From: Butyrivibrio sp.
GTDB taxonomy: Bacteria > Bacillota > Clostridia > Lachnospirales > Lachnospiraceae
Direction: 5' to 3'
Assembly (NCBI RefSeq): GCF_015056685.1
Contig: NZ_SVFW01000026.1
Span: forward strand, 1 to 31,907
Length of the DNA stretch: 31,907 nt
Below the pieces are notes generated by a model. The model saw only the letters and a program-made list of their open reading frames with translations, did no database searches and had not been told where the DNA came from. The translations under genes were made by a program, and so were the position numbers. Shown here piece by piece: positions 6,216 through 14,685 of this stretch. Each line of letters starts with the position of its first letter. Within the stretch, counting starts at the first letter, position 1.

Positions 6216-7679
6216 ATGGTTAAGATTCGTACAAGATATGCACCGAGCCCAACGGGACGTATGCATGTAGGAAATTTAAGAACAGCTCTTTATGCTTATC
6301 TTATTTCTAAGCATGAAGGTGGTGACTATATATTAAGAATCGAGGATACAGATCAGGAACGTTTTGTAGAGGGCGCTACAGAGATCATCTACAGAACACT
6401 TAAGGAGACTGGTCTTATTCATGATGAGGGTCCGGATATCGGTGGACCTGTTGGACCATATGTTCAGAGCGAGAGACAGAAGGCAGGCATTTACATGCAG
6501 TATGCCAAGGAGCTCATCGATAAGGGCGAGGCATATTATTGCTTCTGTGATGAAGAGAGACTTAAGAGTCTTGTTCAGAAAATTGAAGTTGATGGTGAGA
6601 CAAAAGAGATCAGTGTTTATGACAAGCATTGTCTTCACTTATCAAAAGAAGAAGTTGAAAAGAACCTTGCTGAGGGTAAGCCTTTTGTTATCAGACAGAA
6701 TAACCCTACAGAGGGAACAACTACTTTCCATGATGAGCTTTACGGAGATGTATCCGTTGAGAATAAAGAGCTTGATGATATGATCCTCATTAAGTCTGAT
6801 GGATATCCAACATACAACTTTGCTAACGTTGTGGATGACCATCTTATGGGAATCACACATGTTGTTCGTGGTAATGAGTATATTTCATCATCACCTAAGT
6901 ACAACAGACTTTATGATGCATTTGGCTGGGAAGTACCAAAGTACATTCACTGCCCACTTATTACAGATGAAGAGCATCATAAGCTTTCAAAGAGATCAGG
7001 ACATTCTTCTTTCGAAGACCTTATCGAGCAGGGCTTTTTACCAGAGGCTGTTGTTAACTTTGTAGCACTTCTTGGCTGGTCTCCTGAGGATAATGAAGAG
7101 ATCATGAGCCTTGAAGACCTCATCAAAAAGTTTGACTACAAGAGAATAAATAAATCTCCTGCAGTATTTGATTATACAAAGCTTAAATGGATGAACGGCG
7201 AGTACTTAAAGAGAATGGATGATGACAGATTCTTTGAGCTTGCAAAGCCTTATCTTGAGAAAGCTATCACAAAGGATCTTGATCTTAAGAAAATCGCTAA
7301 TATGGTTAAGACTAGAATTGAGATTTGGCCTGATATTGCACCAATGGTTGACTTCTTTAACGAAGTTCCTGAATATGACACAGCAATTTATTGCCACAAG
7401 AAGATGAAAACTGATACTGAGAGCAGCTTAAAGGTTCTCAAGGAAGTTCTTCCTGTTCTTGAAGCACATGATGATTATACAAACGATGCACTTTATGCTT
7501 GTCTTTCAGATTTTGTTAAGTCTCACGAGTACAAGAACGGATATGTTCTCTGGCCAGTAAGAATCGCTCTTTCAGGAAAAGAGATGACTCCTTGCGGAGC
7601 TACAGAGATCATGGAAGTTATTGGCAAAGAAGAGTCAATTAAGAGAATTAAAGAAGGAATAGCTTTACTTGAAAAATAA
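6216..7679 (+). CDS. gltX: Glutamyl-tRNA synthetase
   Basis: A 487-residue class I aminoacyl-tRNA synthetase that charges tRNA-Glu with glutamate. The HIGH-type motif is PSPTGRMHVGN (residues 10-20) and the KMSKS-type motif is KLSKRSG starting at 256. TYNFANVVDDHLMGITHVVRG is the family's conserved central segment, cited here only by its first and last residues (TYNF to VVRG). Length is normal for bacterial GluRS. The ATG at 6216 has AGGAG 6 nt upstream. Whether it also charges tRNA-Gln cannot be decided here. The helicase gene starts inside its last codons, suggesting a shared transcript. Confidence 0.95.
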   Translation: MVKIRTRYAPSPTGRMHVGNLRTALYAYLISKHEGGDYILRIEDTDQERFVEGATEIIYRTLKETGLIHDEGPDIGGPVGPYVQSERQKAGIYMQYAKELIDKGEAYYCFCDEERLKSLVQKIEVDGETKEISVYDKHCLHLSKEEVEKNLAEGKPFVIRQNNPTEGTTTFHDELYGDVSVENKELDDMILIKSDGYPTYNFANVVDDHLMGITHVVRGNEYISSSPKYNRLYDAFGWEVPKYIHCPLITDEEHHKLSKRSGHSSFEDLIEQGFLPEAVVNFVALLGWSPEDNEEIMSLEDLIKKFDYKRINKSPAVFDYTKLKWMNGEYLKRMDDDRFFELAKPYLEKAITKDLDLKKIANMVKTRIEIWPDIAPMVDFFNEVPEYDTAIYCHKKMKTDTESSLKVLKEVLPVLEAHDDYTNDALYACLSDFVKSHEYKNGYVLWPVRIALSGKEMTPCGATEIMEVIGKEESIKRIKEGIALLEK

Positions 7680-9591
7680 TAAATTTCAAGGTAATTCCGC
7701 TCAGATGATGGCTATAAGTCATTACAAAGGCCCTGCAATGGTACTTGCAGGGCCCGGTAGCGGAAAGACCTTTGTTATAGTTTCGAGGATACGCTATCTC
7801 ATTGAAGAAAGAGGCGTTGTACCATCCAGTATTCTGGTAATTACTTTTACCAAAGCGGCTGCTTTCGAGATGCAGCAGCGATTCATGAAAAACACGGATA
7901 GTTCTTATCCGGAAGTGACTTTTGGAACATTTCATTCTATCTTTTATCAGATAATCAAAAATTCTGGTCACTATAATTCCAAACACTTAGAAATTGCAAA
8001 TGAAAGCTTTAAGCAAAAGATCATTTATAATATTCTTTTTTCTATTGCAGAAAAAGATCCGCTTTTAAAAGAGGAAATGGACTCAGACACTGACATATGT
8101 AAGAATGTGCTCTCTGAGATATCAAGAATTAAGAACAGCTCTTTAAAGAGTGATGACTGCAACACCTGTTTTGCCTTTTCTAAGCATTTTAAAGAGATAT
8201 TTGAGAAGTATAAAAGGGCATTAAAGGAATTTGAAAAAATAGACTTTGATGACATGATACTTTTGTGCTATGAGCTATTGTCTGAGGATGAGGCACTTCT
8301 TGAGCTGTGTAGAAAAAAGTATAGGTTTATCCTTATAGATGAGTATCAGGATATAAATCTGATGCAGTATAAAGTTATTGAACTTCTGATAGGAAAAGAG
8401 AAAAATCTTTTTATTGTTGGTGATGATGATCAGTCAATTTATGGCTTTAGAGGTTCTGAGCCCAGGTTTATGCTTGAATTTGCTGATTCTTTTAAAGATG
8501 ATGACCCTAAAACCTATAATCTTAACATCAATTACAGATGCGGCAGCGATATTTTAAATAACGCACTTCTTGTTATTGGTGAAAATAAAGAAAGACTTTT
8601 AAAGAATCTAAAGGCAGATGGTTCAAATGGCACAGGATGTCTTGTTCCACTAAAGTTTACAACAAAAGAAAATCAGTATAATTCCATAAAATCTTTTCTT
8701 CACAGACAAAAAGATAACCTTTCAAATATTTCTATAATCTGCAGAACCAATTCTGAATGTATGTCTATAGCAGCAATGCTAAAAGAAGAGAAAATCCCTA
8801 CTAATCTTGATGAGTGCTCAAAGAGCTTTTTAGAGGCAGAAAGCGTTATGGTCTTAATAAATTACCTTAAGTTTTCATGTGTTGAGCGAAGAAGAGAGTT
8901 CTTTTACAAGATTATGAATAAACCACTGCGATATATTTCAAGGGAAGCGGTTCCAACAGAGATTGTAAATGAAATGGGAGTTAAAAGTTTTTATAAGACA
9001 AATAAAAGGATGCTTGAACAGGTTAATAAGCTCTTTTCCCAGATAAATATGATCTCCCACATGAGGCCGTCTCTATCAATCAGGTATATAAGAAAAGAAA
9101 TCGGCATAGACAAGGCATTTCCAAAAGAAAAAGATAAGCTTGATGAATTTGAAAAGCTTGCAAGAACTTTTGAAGATACAAAGAGTCTTTTGAACGAAAT
9201 GGATAAGAGAATGGGTGAAAAAGCTGATGATAAGGGTGTGAAAAAAAGAAATAACGGGAACTTTGTAAAGCTACTTACTATGCATGGTTCAAAGGGACTT
9301 GAATTTGATATGGTATGGATCCCGGATCTTAATGAAGGAATCATTCCAAGCAGGGGAGCAGCGACAGACAGTCAGATAGAAGAAGAGCGCCGAATGCTCT
9401 ATGTCGCAATGACCAGGGCAAAACAGGCGCTCATGATAAGCTTTGTTACAGGAACTAAGGAAAATGCTATGCTTCCCTCAAGATTCCTAAGACCTATAAG
9501 GTCAAAGTGGACTTTAAAATATGGGGATCAGCCATCAAGTCCTTCTTCCGGAAGTTCTACAAGCTCATCAAACTCTACATCATCAAGATAG
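7669..9591 (+). CDS. UvrD/PcrA-like superfamily 1 DNA helicase
   Basis: A 640-residue SF1A 3'-5' helicase. A Q-motif-like NSAQMMAI (9-16) is followed by Walker A AGPGSGKT (27-34), motif Ia VITFTKAAAFEM, Walker B LIDEYQDIN, motif III VGDDDQSIYGFRGSE, motif IV INYRCGSDIL, motif V TMHGSKGLEF and motif VI RRMLYVAMTRAK. It is shorter than typical PcrA/UvrD (about 720-750 aa). The start is TTG at 7669: AAGGA lies 10 nt upstream, and the next in-frame ATG (7705) would cut into the Q motif. The gene overlaps gltX by 11 nt. The C-terminal 21 residues are almost all Ser, Pro, Gly, Thr and Asn, and lie wholly within the overlap with the opposite-strand DUF1292 gene. The exact role (repair, Rep-like or other) is unknown. 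Confidence 0.88.
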   Translation: MKNNKFQGNSAQMMAISHYKGPAMVLAGPGSGKTFVIVSRIRYLIEERGVVPSSILVITFTKAAAFEMQQRFMKNTDSSYPEVTFGTFHSIFYQIIKNSGHYNSKHLEIANESFKQKIIYNILFSIAEKDPLLKEEMDSDTDICKNVLSEISRIKNSSLKSDDCNTCFAFSKHFKEIFEKYKRALKEFEKIDFDDMILLCYELLSEDEALLELCRKKYRFILIDEYQDINLMQYKVIELLIGKEKNLFIVGDDDQSIYGFRGSEPRFMLEFADSFKDDDPKTYNLNINYRCGSDILNNALLVIGENKERLLKNLKADGSNGTGCLVPLKFTTKENQYNSIKSFLHRQKDNLSNISIICRTNSECMSIAAMLKEEKIPTNLDECSKSFLEAESVMVLINYLKFSCVERRREFFYKIMNKPLRYISREAVPTEIVNEMGVKSFYKTNKRMLEQVNKLFSQINMISHMRPSLSIRYIRKEIGIDKAFPKEKDKLDEFEKLARTFEDTKSLLNEMDKRMGEKADDKGVKKRNNGNFVKLLTMHGSKGLEFDMVWIPDLNEGIIPSRGAATDSQIEEERRMLYVAMTRAKQALMISFVTGTKENAMLPSRFLRPIRSKWTLKYGDQPSSPSSGSSTSSSNSTSSR

Positions 9592-9884
9592 AGGTTGAAA
9601 GCTTCAGCAACAGCTTCATATTCAGCATCATCACTTATATATCCAAGTTCAGGATCTTCATCCTCGCCCTTGTAGATAAATTCATAAAACCAAACATTGC
9701 CATCGTTATTCTGTCCGTTTTTATCGAGAGGAAGAAGCACAATGTAGTCTTTTGAATTAACAGTGAGGACAATGATAATAGCACAAGTAATTACTTCGCC
9801 TCCGTCAAGCTCTACATCTACGGTCATTTGCTCATCGTTTTCGATCTTTGTATTCATGTCTGTGGCAATTTTAGAAAATTCCAT
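9528..9884 (-). CDS. DUF1292 family acidic protein
   Basis: A 118-residue soluble, very acidic protein. The central part (YIVLLPLDKNGQNNDGNVWF, then YEFIYKGEDEDPELGYI) matches DUF1292 (PF06949), a Firmicutes family of unknown function often encoded near yrrK, the Holliday-junction resolvase gene. The ATG at 9884 has AGGAGG upstream. A -10-like TATAAT on the minus strand lies at 9931-9926. The last 21 codons overlap the 3' end of the helicase gene on the other strand, and no terminator hairpin is visible between them. It has no obvious functional link to the neighbours. Confidence 0.82.
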   Translation of the reverse strand: MEFSKIATDMNTKIENDEQMTVDVELDGGEVITCAIIIVLTVNSKDYIVLLPLDKNGQNNDGNVWFYEFIYKGEDEDPELGYISDDAEYEAVAEAFNLYLDDVEFDELVELPEEGLDG

Positions 9885-9964
9885 TAATAATCCTCCTGAA
9901 AAAACTTTTCGATTTATATATCAAGATTATAGCACGACACGATGCAGTATGAGAAGTTTTGTGG

Positions 9965-9970
9965 TAAAAT
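9965..9970 (+). promoter_or_regulatory. Possible -10 element for the downstream gene series
   Basis: TAAAAT lies about 45 bp before the preferred start of the GH13-like gene. No good -35 was found at 16-18 bp upstream. If used, transcription would begin near 9977, which excludes the ATG at 9974 as a start and supports 10013. Confidence 0.3.
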
Positions 9971-10012
9971 ATTATGGCTTATGTAGATTTACAAGTGAAG
10001 AATGGAGCAAAA

Positions 10013-11950
10013 ATGTCAGAAAAGCTAGAAATACTCAAGGAAAAACCTTATCCACTTGGTTGCTATATTGATTACGACAAGTCTCTTGTGGTGCGCACCG
10101 TTTTTGATGGTGACAAGACCTGTGGTATTGCGCTTTATAAAGGGACTTCTAATGATGGAGAAACAGCTCTTAAGATTAAATTCCCTAAATACTTAAAGCG
10201 TGGCTCCATATATTCTGCAAGGATTAAAGGAATTGAAAACATAGATGAATACTCATCTTATAACTATTTTGTCGATTCTACTTATTTTTGTGATTCTTAT
10301 GCCAAGCACCTTTTGGGACTTGAGACTTTTGGACTTGATGTTCCTGACTGCGATATAAGGGCTAAGCTTGATAACAGGTCAACTTTAAAGGCTTCTGAGT
10401 ATTCTTTTGACTGGGGGAATGACTCTTTTCCTGATATTCCCTATGAAGACAGCTTTGTATACCTGCTCCATGTAAGAGGATTTACCAAATCTTCAGGAAG
10501 CGGAGTTCCTTCGCAGCACAGAGGAACATTTATGGGAATTCTTGATAAGATTCCTTATCTTAAATCCATAGGTGTTACAACTGTTGAGCTTATGCCGGCT
10601 ATTGAGATGAATGAAGTTGAGACTCTGGGGACTCATGGGGGCATTTTGTCAAAAGAGCTTTTGTATTCAAAAGATGGCAGCATTTCAAATACTAACAGTA
10701 TTAAGCCAAGGCTCAATTTCTGGGGCTATAAAAAGGGCTTTTACTTTGCGCCAAGAACAGCTTATTGTTCAAATCCTGATGATGCAGAGAACGAGTTTAA
10801 GTATTTTATAAAGACAATGCATGAAAATGGACTTGAAGTTATCATGCAGTTCTTTTTCGAAGAAAATGAGAATGAGAGCCTTATGATAGACGCACTCAGA
10901 TACTGGAGATGCTCTTATCACGTTGATGGTTTTCATTTGAAGGGAGCAAGGATCCCAATCTCCCTTATAACGAGAGAACCGCTTTTTGCTGACGCAAAGA
11001 TATGGTATGACTGGTTTGAAGACAGTTCTGATCCATCCAAAAGATATCTTGCTGTATATAACAATTCATTTTTATATGCAAGCAGGAGATTCTTAAAGAG
11101 TGATGACAACTCTGCAAGTGACTTTTTCCATGCAATGATCGCAAATGGCAATACTCACGGAGTTATCAATTATATCTGTGATTACGAGGGCTTTAGGCTT
11201 GCGGACCTTGTTGCCTACGAGCATAAGCACAATGAAGAAAACGGTGAAAATAACAAGGACGGCACTGACAATAACCTTAGCTGGAACTGCGGAATTGAGG
11301 GAAGAACCAGAAAGCATAGTATTTTGGAACTTAGAAAGAAGCAGGTAAAAAACATATTGACAATGCTTCTTTTGGCTCAGGGAACACCTATGATCTTTAG
11401 TGGTGATGAGTTCTGTTCTTCTCAGGCAGGCAATAACAATCCATATTGCCAGGACAATGAGACTGGCTGGGTTGACTGGAAGGCTCTTGAGAAGAATGCT
11501 GAGATATTTGAGTACTTTAAGTTCCTTTTAAAGCTCCGTTTTGACCACAGAGTACTTCATAACCCATCAACATTTAAACTAATGGATTATATTTCCTGTG
11601 GCTATCCGGATCTTTCCTGTCATGGACGAGATGCCTGGAGACCTGATTTTACGGGACACAGCCACATTCTGGGAATGCTTTACTGCGGACAGTATGATAA
11701 GAGCGACAAAAACAGTCCATTTATCTATGTCTGCTACAATATGCACTGGATGGCTGAAGATATAGCCCTCCCTAAACTACCTGATGGTCTTCGCTGGAAG
11801 ATGATATCAGATACGGAGAGCGTTTCCAAAATAGATAATACTGATAAAAAGAACAATTCAGTTGAAAAAATGAGTGAAAGGTCAGTTAGGATCTATATGA
11901 GCGAGCCTGACCCTGATAATAAAAGTAAAAGGAAGTTGAAAAGAAAATGA
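10013..11950 (+). CDS. Catalytically degenerate GH13 (GlgX/isoamylase-like) protein
   Basis: A 645-residue protein with the debranching-enzyme layout: an N-terminal beta-sandwich of CBM48 type (about 1-120), a GH13 barrel and a C-terminal beta domain. Scaffold motifs are well kept: KHNEENGENNKDG, SWNCGIEG, GTPMIFSGDE and NPYCQDNETGW. The catalytic sites are not. The nucleophile segment (normally VDGFRFD) reads VDGFHLK with Lys310. The acid/base segment (normally AEPWD) reads ADAKI with Asp327. The stabiliser (normally HDGF) reads YEGF with Glu392. The region I NH motif reads FFFEENEN. Alignment is by eye to the GlgX pattern. It is therefore probably a non-hydrolytic glycogen- or glucan-binding protein, or has altered chemistry. 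The start at 10013 has GGAG 6 nt upstream; ATG 9974 has none. It overlaps pepT by 4 nt. Confidence 0.75.
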   Translation: MSEKLEILKEKPYPLGCYIDYDKSLVVRTVFDGDKTCGIALYKGTSNDGETALKIKFPKYLKRGSIYSARIKGIENIDEYSSYNYFVDSTYFCDSYAKHLLGLETFGLDVPDCDIRAKLDNRSTLKASEYSFDWGNDSFPDIPYEDSFVYLLHVRGFTKSSGSGVPSQHRGTFMGILDKIPYLKSIGVTTVELMPAIEMNEVETLGTHGGILSKELLYSKDGSISNTNSIKPRLNFWGYKKGFYFAPRTAYCSNPDDAENEFKYFIKTMHENGLEVIMQFFFEENENESLMIDALRYWRCSYHVDGFHLKGARIPISLITREPLFADAKIWYDWFEDSSDPSKRYLAVYNNSFLYASRRFLKSDDNSASDFFHAMIANGNTHGVINYICDYEGFRLADLVAYEHKHNEENGENNKDGTDNNLSWNCGIEGRTRKHSILELRKKQVKNILTMLLLAQGTPMIFSGDEFCSSQAGNNNPYCQDNETGWVDWKALEKNAEIFEYFKFLLKLRFDHRVLHNPSTFKLMDYISCGYPDLSCHGRDAWRPDFTGHSHILGMLYCGQYDKSDKNSPFIYVCYNMHWMAEDIALPKLPDGLRWKMISDTESVSKIDNTDKKNNSVEKMSERSVRIYMSEPDPDNKSKRKLKRK

Positions 11951-13194
11951 ATAGACCCGATGTAATTTCAAAATTTTTAAACTATGTAAAATTTGATACA
12001 CAGTCTGATGACACAACAGGAACTTCTCCTTCCACAATGAAACAGCATGAACTTGCGCGTTTCCTTGTAAAAGAATTAAATGAGATAGGTGCATCTGATG
12101 TTTATTATGATGAGGACCATTGCTACGTTTATGCTTCAATACCATCTAACATAAACGACAATGTTGACAGACCTGCAATTGGCTTTATTTCTCATATGGA
12201 CACATCTGATGAGGTTAGCGGCAAGGATGTTAAGCCAAGAAAAGTTGAGAATTATGACGGAAAAGATATTGTACTTAACAAGGAGCTTGGCGTTGTGTTA
12301 TCACCTGCTGATTTCCCTGAGCTTTCAAATCATGTGGGAGAAACACTTATTGTAACAGATGGAACAACACTTCTTGGTGCCGATGATAAGGCCGGTATTG
12401 CCGAGATCATGACTATGGCAGAAGTCCTTTTGACTAATCCTGATATACCTCACGGTGATATTAAGATAGCATTTACTCCTGATGAGGAAATTGGTGAGGG
12501 AACAGCTCACTTTGATATTGAGAAATTTGGTGCAAAATTTGCTTATACAGTTGACGGCGGAAAGCTTGGAGACCTTGAGTATGAGAACTTCAATGCTGCA
12601 GAAGGCAAGATAGTAGTAAACGGAAGAAGCGTTCATCCCGGTGATGCAAAAGACAAAATGGTAAATGCATCACTTATCTGCTATGAGTTCCATTCTCTTT
12701 TACCTGTTCAGATGAATCCTATGTATACACAGGGAAGAGAGGGCTTTTTCCATCTGACGGAAATAAACGGATCAACAGAAAAGGCAAGTGCAAGCTATAT
12801 TATCCGCGACCATGATGAAGCTTTGTTTGAAAAGAAAAAACAGCTCTTTATTGATGCTGCTGAATATTTGAACAAGAAATATGGCGAGGGCACTGTAGAG
12901 GTAAAAGTAAGAGATCAGTACAAGAACATGATTGAAAAGATAAGACCTCACATGCATCTTATAGAGAATGCTAAAAAAGCCATGACAGATATCGGTGTTA
13001 CACCTTTGGAATTCCCGATCAGAGGCGGCACAGACGGAGCAAGCCTTTCATATAAGGGACTTCCATGTCCAAACCTTTGCACAGGTGGCTACAACTATCA
13101 CGGCAAGTATGAGTATGCTTCAGTACAGGAAATGGAAAAGACTGTAGATATTCTGCTTGGAATTGTTAATGAGTACGGAAAGAGTTATAAGTAA
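11947..13194 (+). CDS. pepT: Peptidase T (tripeptide aminopeptidase)
   Basis: A 415-residue M20B zinc peptidase that removes the N-terminal residue from tripeptides in the cytoplasm. Metal and catalytic residues are visible: H83 and D85 in SHMDTSD, D146 in GADDKAG, E180-E181 in PDEEIGEG, D203 in TVDGG and H385 in GYNYHGKYEY. RGGTDGASLSYKGLPCPNL is the typical C-terminal signature. Length is normal. The start ATG overlaps the stop codon of the GH13-like gene (ATGA), with AAAGGAAG upstream, so the two are translated from one message. Its stop overlaps miaB by one base. Confidence 0.93.
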   Translation: MNRPDVISKFLNYVKFDTQSDDTTGTSPSTMKQHELARFLVKELNEIGASDVYYDEDHCYVYASIPSNINDNVDRPAIGFISHMDTSDEVSGKDVKPRKVENYDGKDIVLNKELGVVLSPADFPELSNHVGETLIVTDGTTLLGADDKAGIAEIMTMAEVLLTNPDIPHGDIKIAFTPDEEIGEGTAHFDIEKFGAKFAYTVDGGKLGDLEYENFNAAEGKIVVNGRSVHPGDAKDKMVNASLICYEFHSLLPVQMNPMYTQGREGFFHLTEINGSTEKASASYIIRDHDEALFEKKKQLFIDAAEYLNKKYGEGTVEVKVRDQYKNMIEKIRPHMHLIENAKKAMTDIGVTPLEFPIRGGTDGASLSYKGLPCPNLCTGGYNYHGKYEYASVQEMEKTVDILLGIVNEYGKSYK

Positions 13195-14654
13195 TGGAAT
13201 TTAAGAAAGATATAAATATTTTAAACGCAAACAAAGAAGAAGTAACTGATGCTGAGAGCTTAAAGCAGCTTGGCTTTATTGAAGAAGCAAAGGGCTATGT
13301 TGAAGAGCTGAAAAAAGAGCTTGGAAGAACACCAAAGGCCTGTGTTGTGACTTTTGGCTGTCAGATGAATGCCAGAGATTCTGAAAAGCTTCTGGCTATC
13401 TTGAAACTTGTTGGATACGAAGAAACTGATTCAGAAGAGGCAGATTTTGTTCTGTATAATACCTGCACAGTCAGAGATAATGCGGATCAGAGAGTATATG
13501 GACGACTTGGAGCATGCGGAAGCCACAAGAAAAAGAATCCTCATATGAAGATCGCTATCTGTGGCTGCCTTATGCAGGAGCAGAGCGCAGTTGAGAAGAT
13601 TAAAAAGAGCTATCGCTTTGTTGACCTTATCTTTGGAACACACAACATCTATAAGTTTGCTGAGCTTTTGTGTACAGCACTTGCCTCTGACAGAATGATC
13701 ATAGATATCTGGAAGGAGACAGACAAGATTGTCGAGGATCTTCCTGTATTTAGAAAGTATCCATTTAAGTCAGGCGTAAATATCATGTTTGGATGCAACA
13801 ATTTCTGCACATATTGTATCGTTCCTTATGTGCGCGGAAGAGAGCGTTCAAGAAATCCTAAGGACATCATAAGAGAGTGCGAAAAGCTTGCAAATGACGG
13901 TGTTAAGGAAGTCATGCTCCTTGGCCAGAATGTAAACTCTTATAGCCTTGATTTTAAAGAGGGTGACCCAAATCGAATATCTTTCCCTGAGCTTTTGGAA
14001 GAAGTGTCCAAGGTTAAAGGAATAGAGAGAGTAAGATTCATGACTCCTCATCCTAAGGATTTTTCAGATGAGCTTTTGGATGTAATTGCCCGTAATCCTA
14101 AGATCGCAAGACATATCCATCTTCCTTTGCAGTCAGGAAATACTGAGATCTTAAGGCGTATGAACAGAAAGTACACAAAAGAGAGCTATCTTGCGCTTGT
14201 AGATAAGATCCATGAAAAGCTCCCTGATGTTGCTATTACTACAGATATTATCGTTGGCTTTCCGGGGGAGACAGAAAGCGATGTTGACGACACAATTGAT
14301 GTAGTAAAGAAGGCTGGATTTGACAATGCATTTACCTTCATCTATTCAAAGAGAACAGGTACACCTGCTGCCTCTTTCGAGAACCAGGTTCCTGAAGAAG
14401 AGGTAAAAAAGAACTTCGACAAGCTTCTTAAAGTTGTTCAGGAAACAGCCCGCAAGCAGTCAGAGAAGATGACAGGTATCACTGCAGAAGTTCTTGTAGA
14501 GGGAGTAAACGAGCAGGATAGCAGCCTTGTTACAGGAAGAATGTCCAATAATACCTTGGTGCATTTTCCTGGAGATGAATCACTTATAGGCGAGCTTGTA
14601 AATGTTCATCTTGATGAGTGCAAAGGCTTCTACTTCATGGGCCATGCGGTTTAA
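13194..14654 (+). CDS. miaB: tRNA-2-methylthio-N6-dimethylallyladenosine synthase
   Basis: A 486-residue radical SAM methylthiotransferase that converts i6A37 to ms2i6A37 in tRNA. The N-terminal UPF0004 cluster ligands are C56 (FGCQMN), C91 (NTCTVRDNA) and C125 (GCLMQ). The radical SAM cluster is C201-NNF-C205-TY-C208, followed by IVPYVRGRERSR. A TRAM domain ends the protein (about 420-486). Its start codon shares a base with the pepT stop (TAATG), and mutS follows after 31 nt. The enzyme that makes its substrate, MiaA, is encoded four genes on. Confidence 0.95.
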   Translation: MEFKKDINILNANKEEVTDAESLKQLGFIEEAKGYVEELKKELGRTPKACVVTFGCQMNARDSEKLLAILKLVGYEETDSEEADFVLYNTCTVRDNADQRVYGRLGACGSHKKKNPHMKIAICGCLMQEQSAVEKIKKSYRFVDLIFGTHNIYKFAELLCTALASDRMIIDIWKETDKIVEDLPVFRKYPFKSGVNIMFGCNNFCTYCIVPYVRGRERSRNPKDIIRECEKLANDGVKEVMLLGQNVNSYSLDFKEGDPNRISFPELLEEVSKVKGIERVRFMTPHPKDFSDELLDVIARNPKIARHIHLPLQSGNTEILRRMNRKYTKESYLALVDKIHEKLPDVAITTDIIVGFPGETESDVDDTIDVVKKAGFDNAFTFIYSKRTGTPAASFENQVPEEEVKKNFDKLLKVVQETARKQSEKMTGITAEVLVEGVNEQDSSLVTGRMSNNTLVHFPGDESLIGELVNVHLDECKGFYFMGHAV

Positions 14655-14685
14655 TTCTAAAATCTAATGAAATGGGGATATAAAC

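Noticed and set aside
9507..9755. An 82-codon plus-strand frame
   Set aside because: It is antisense to the DUF1292 gene and has no ribosome binding site. It reads as reversed acidic codons.
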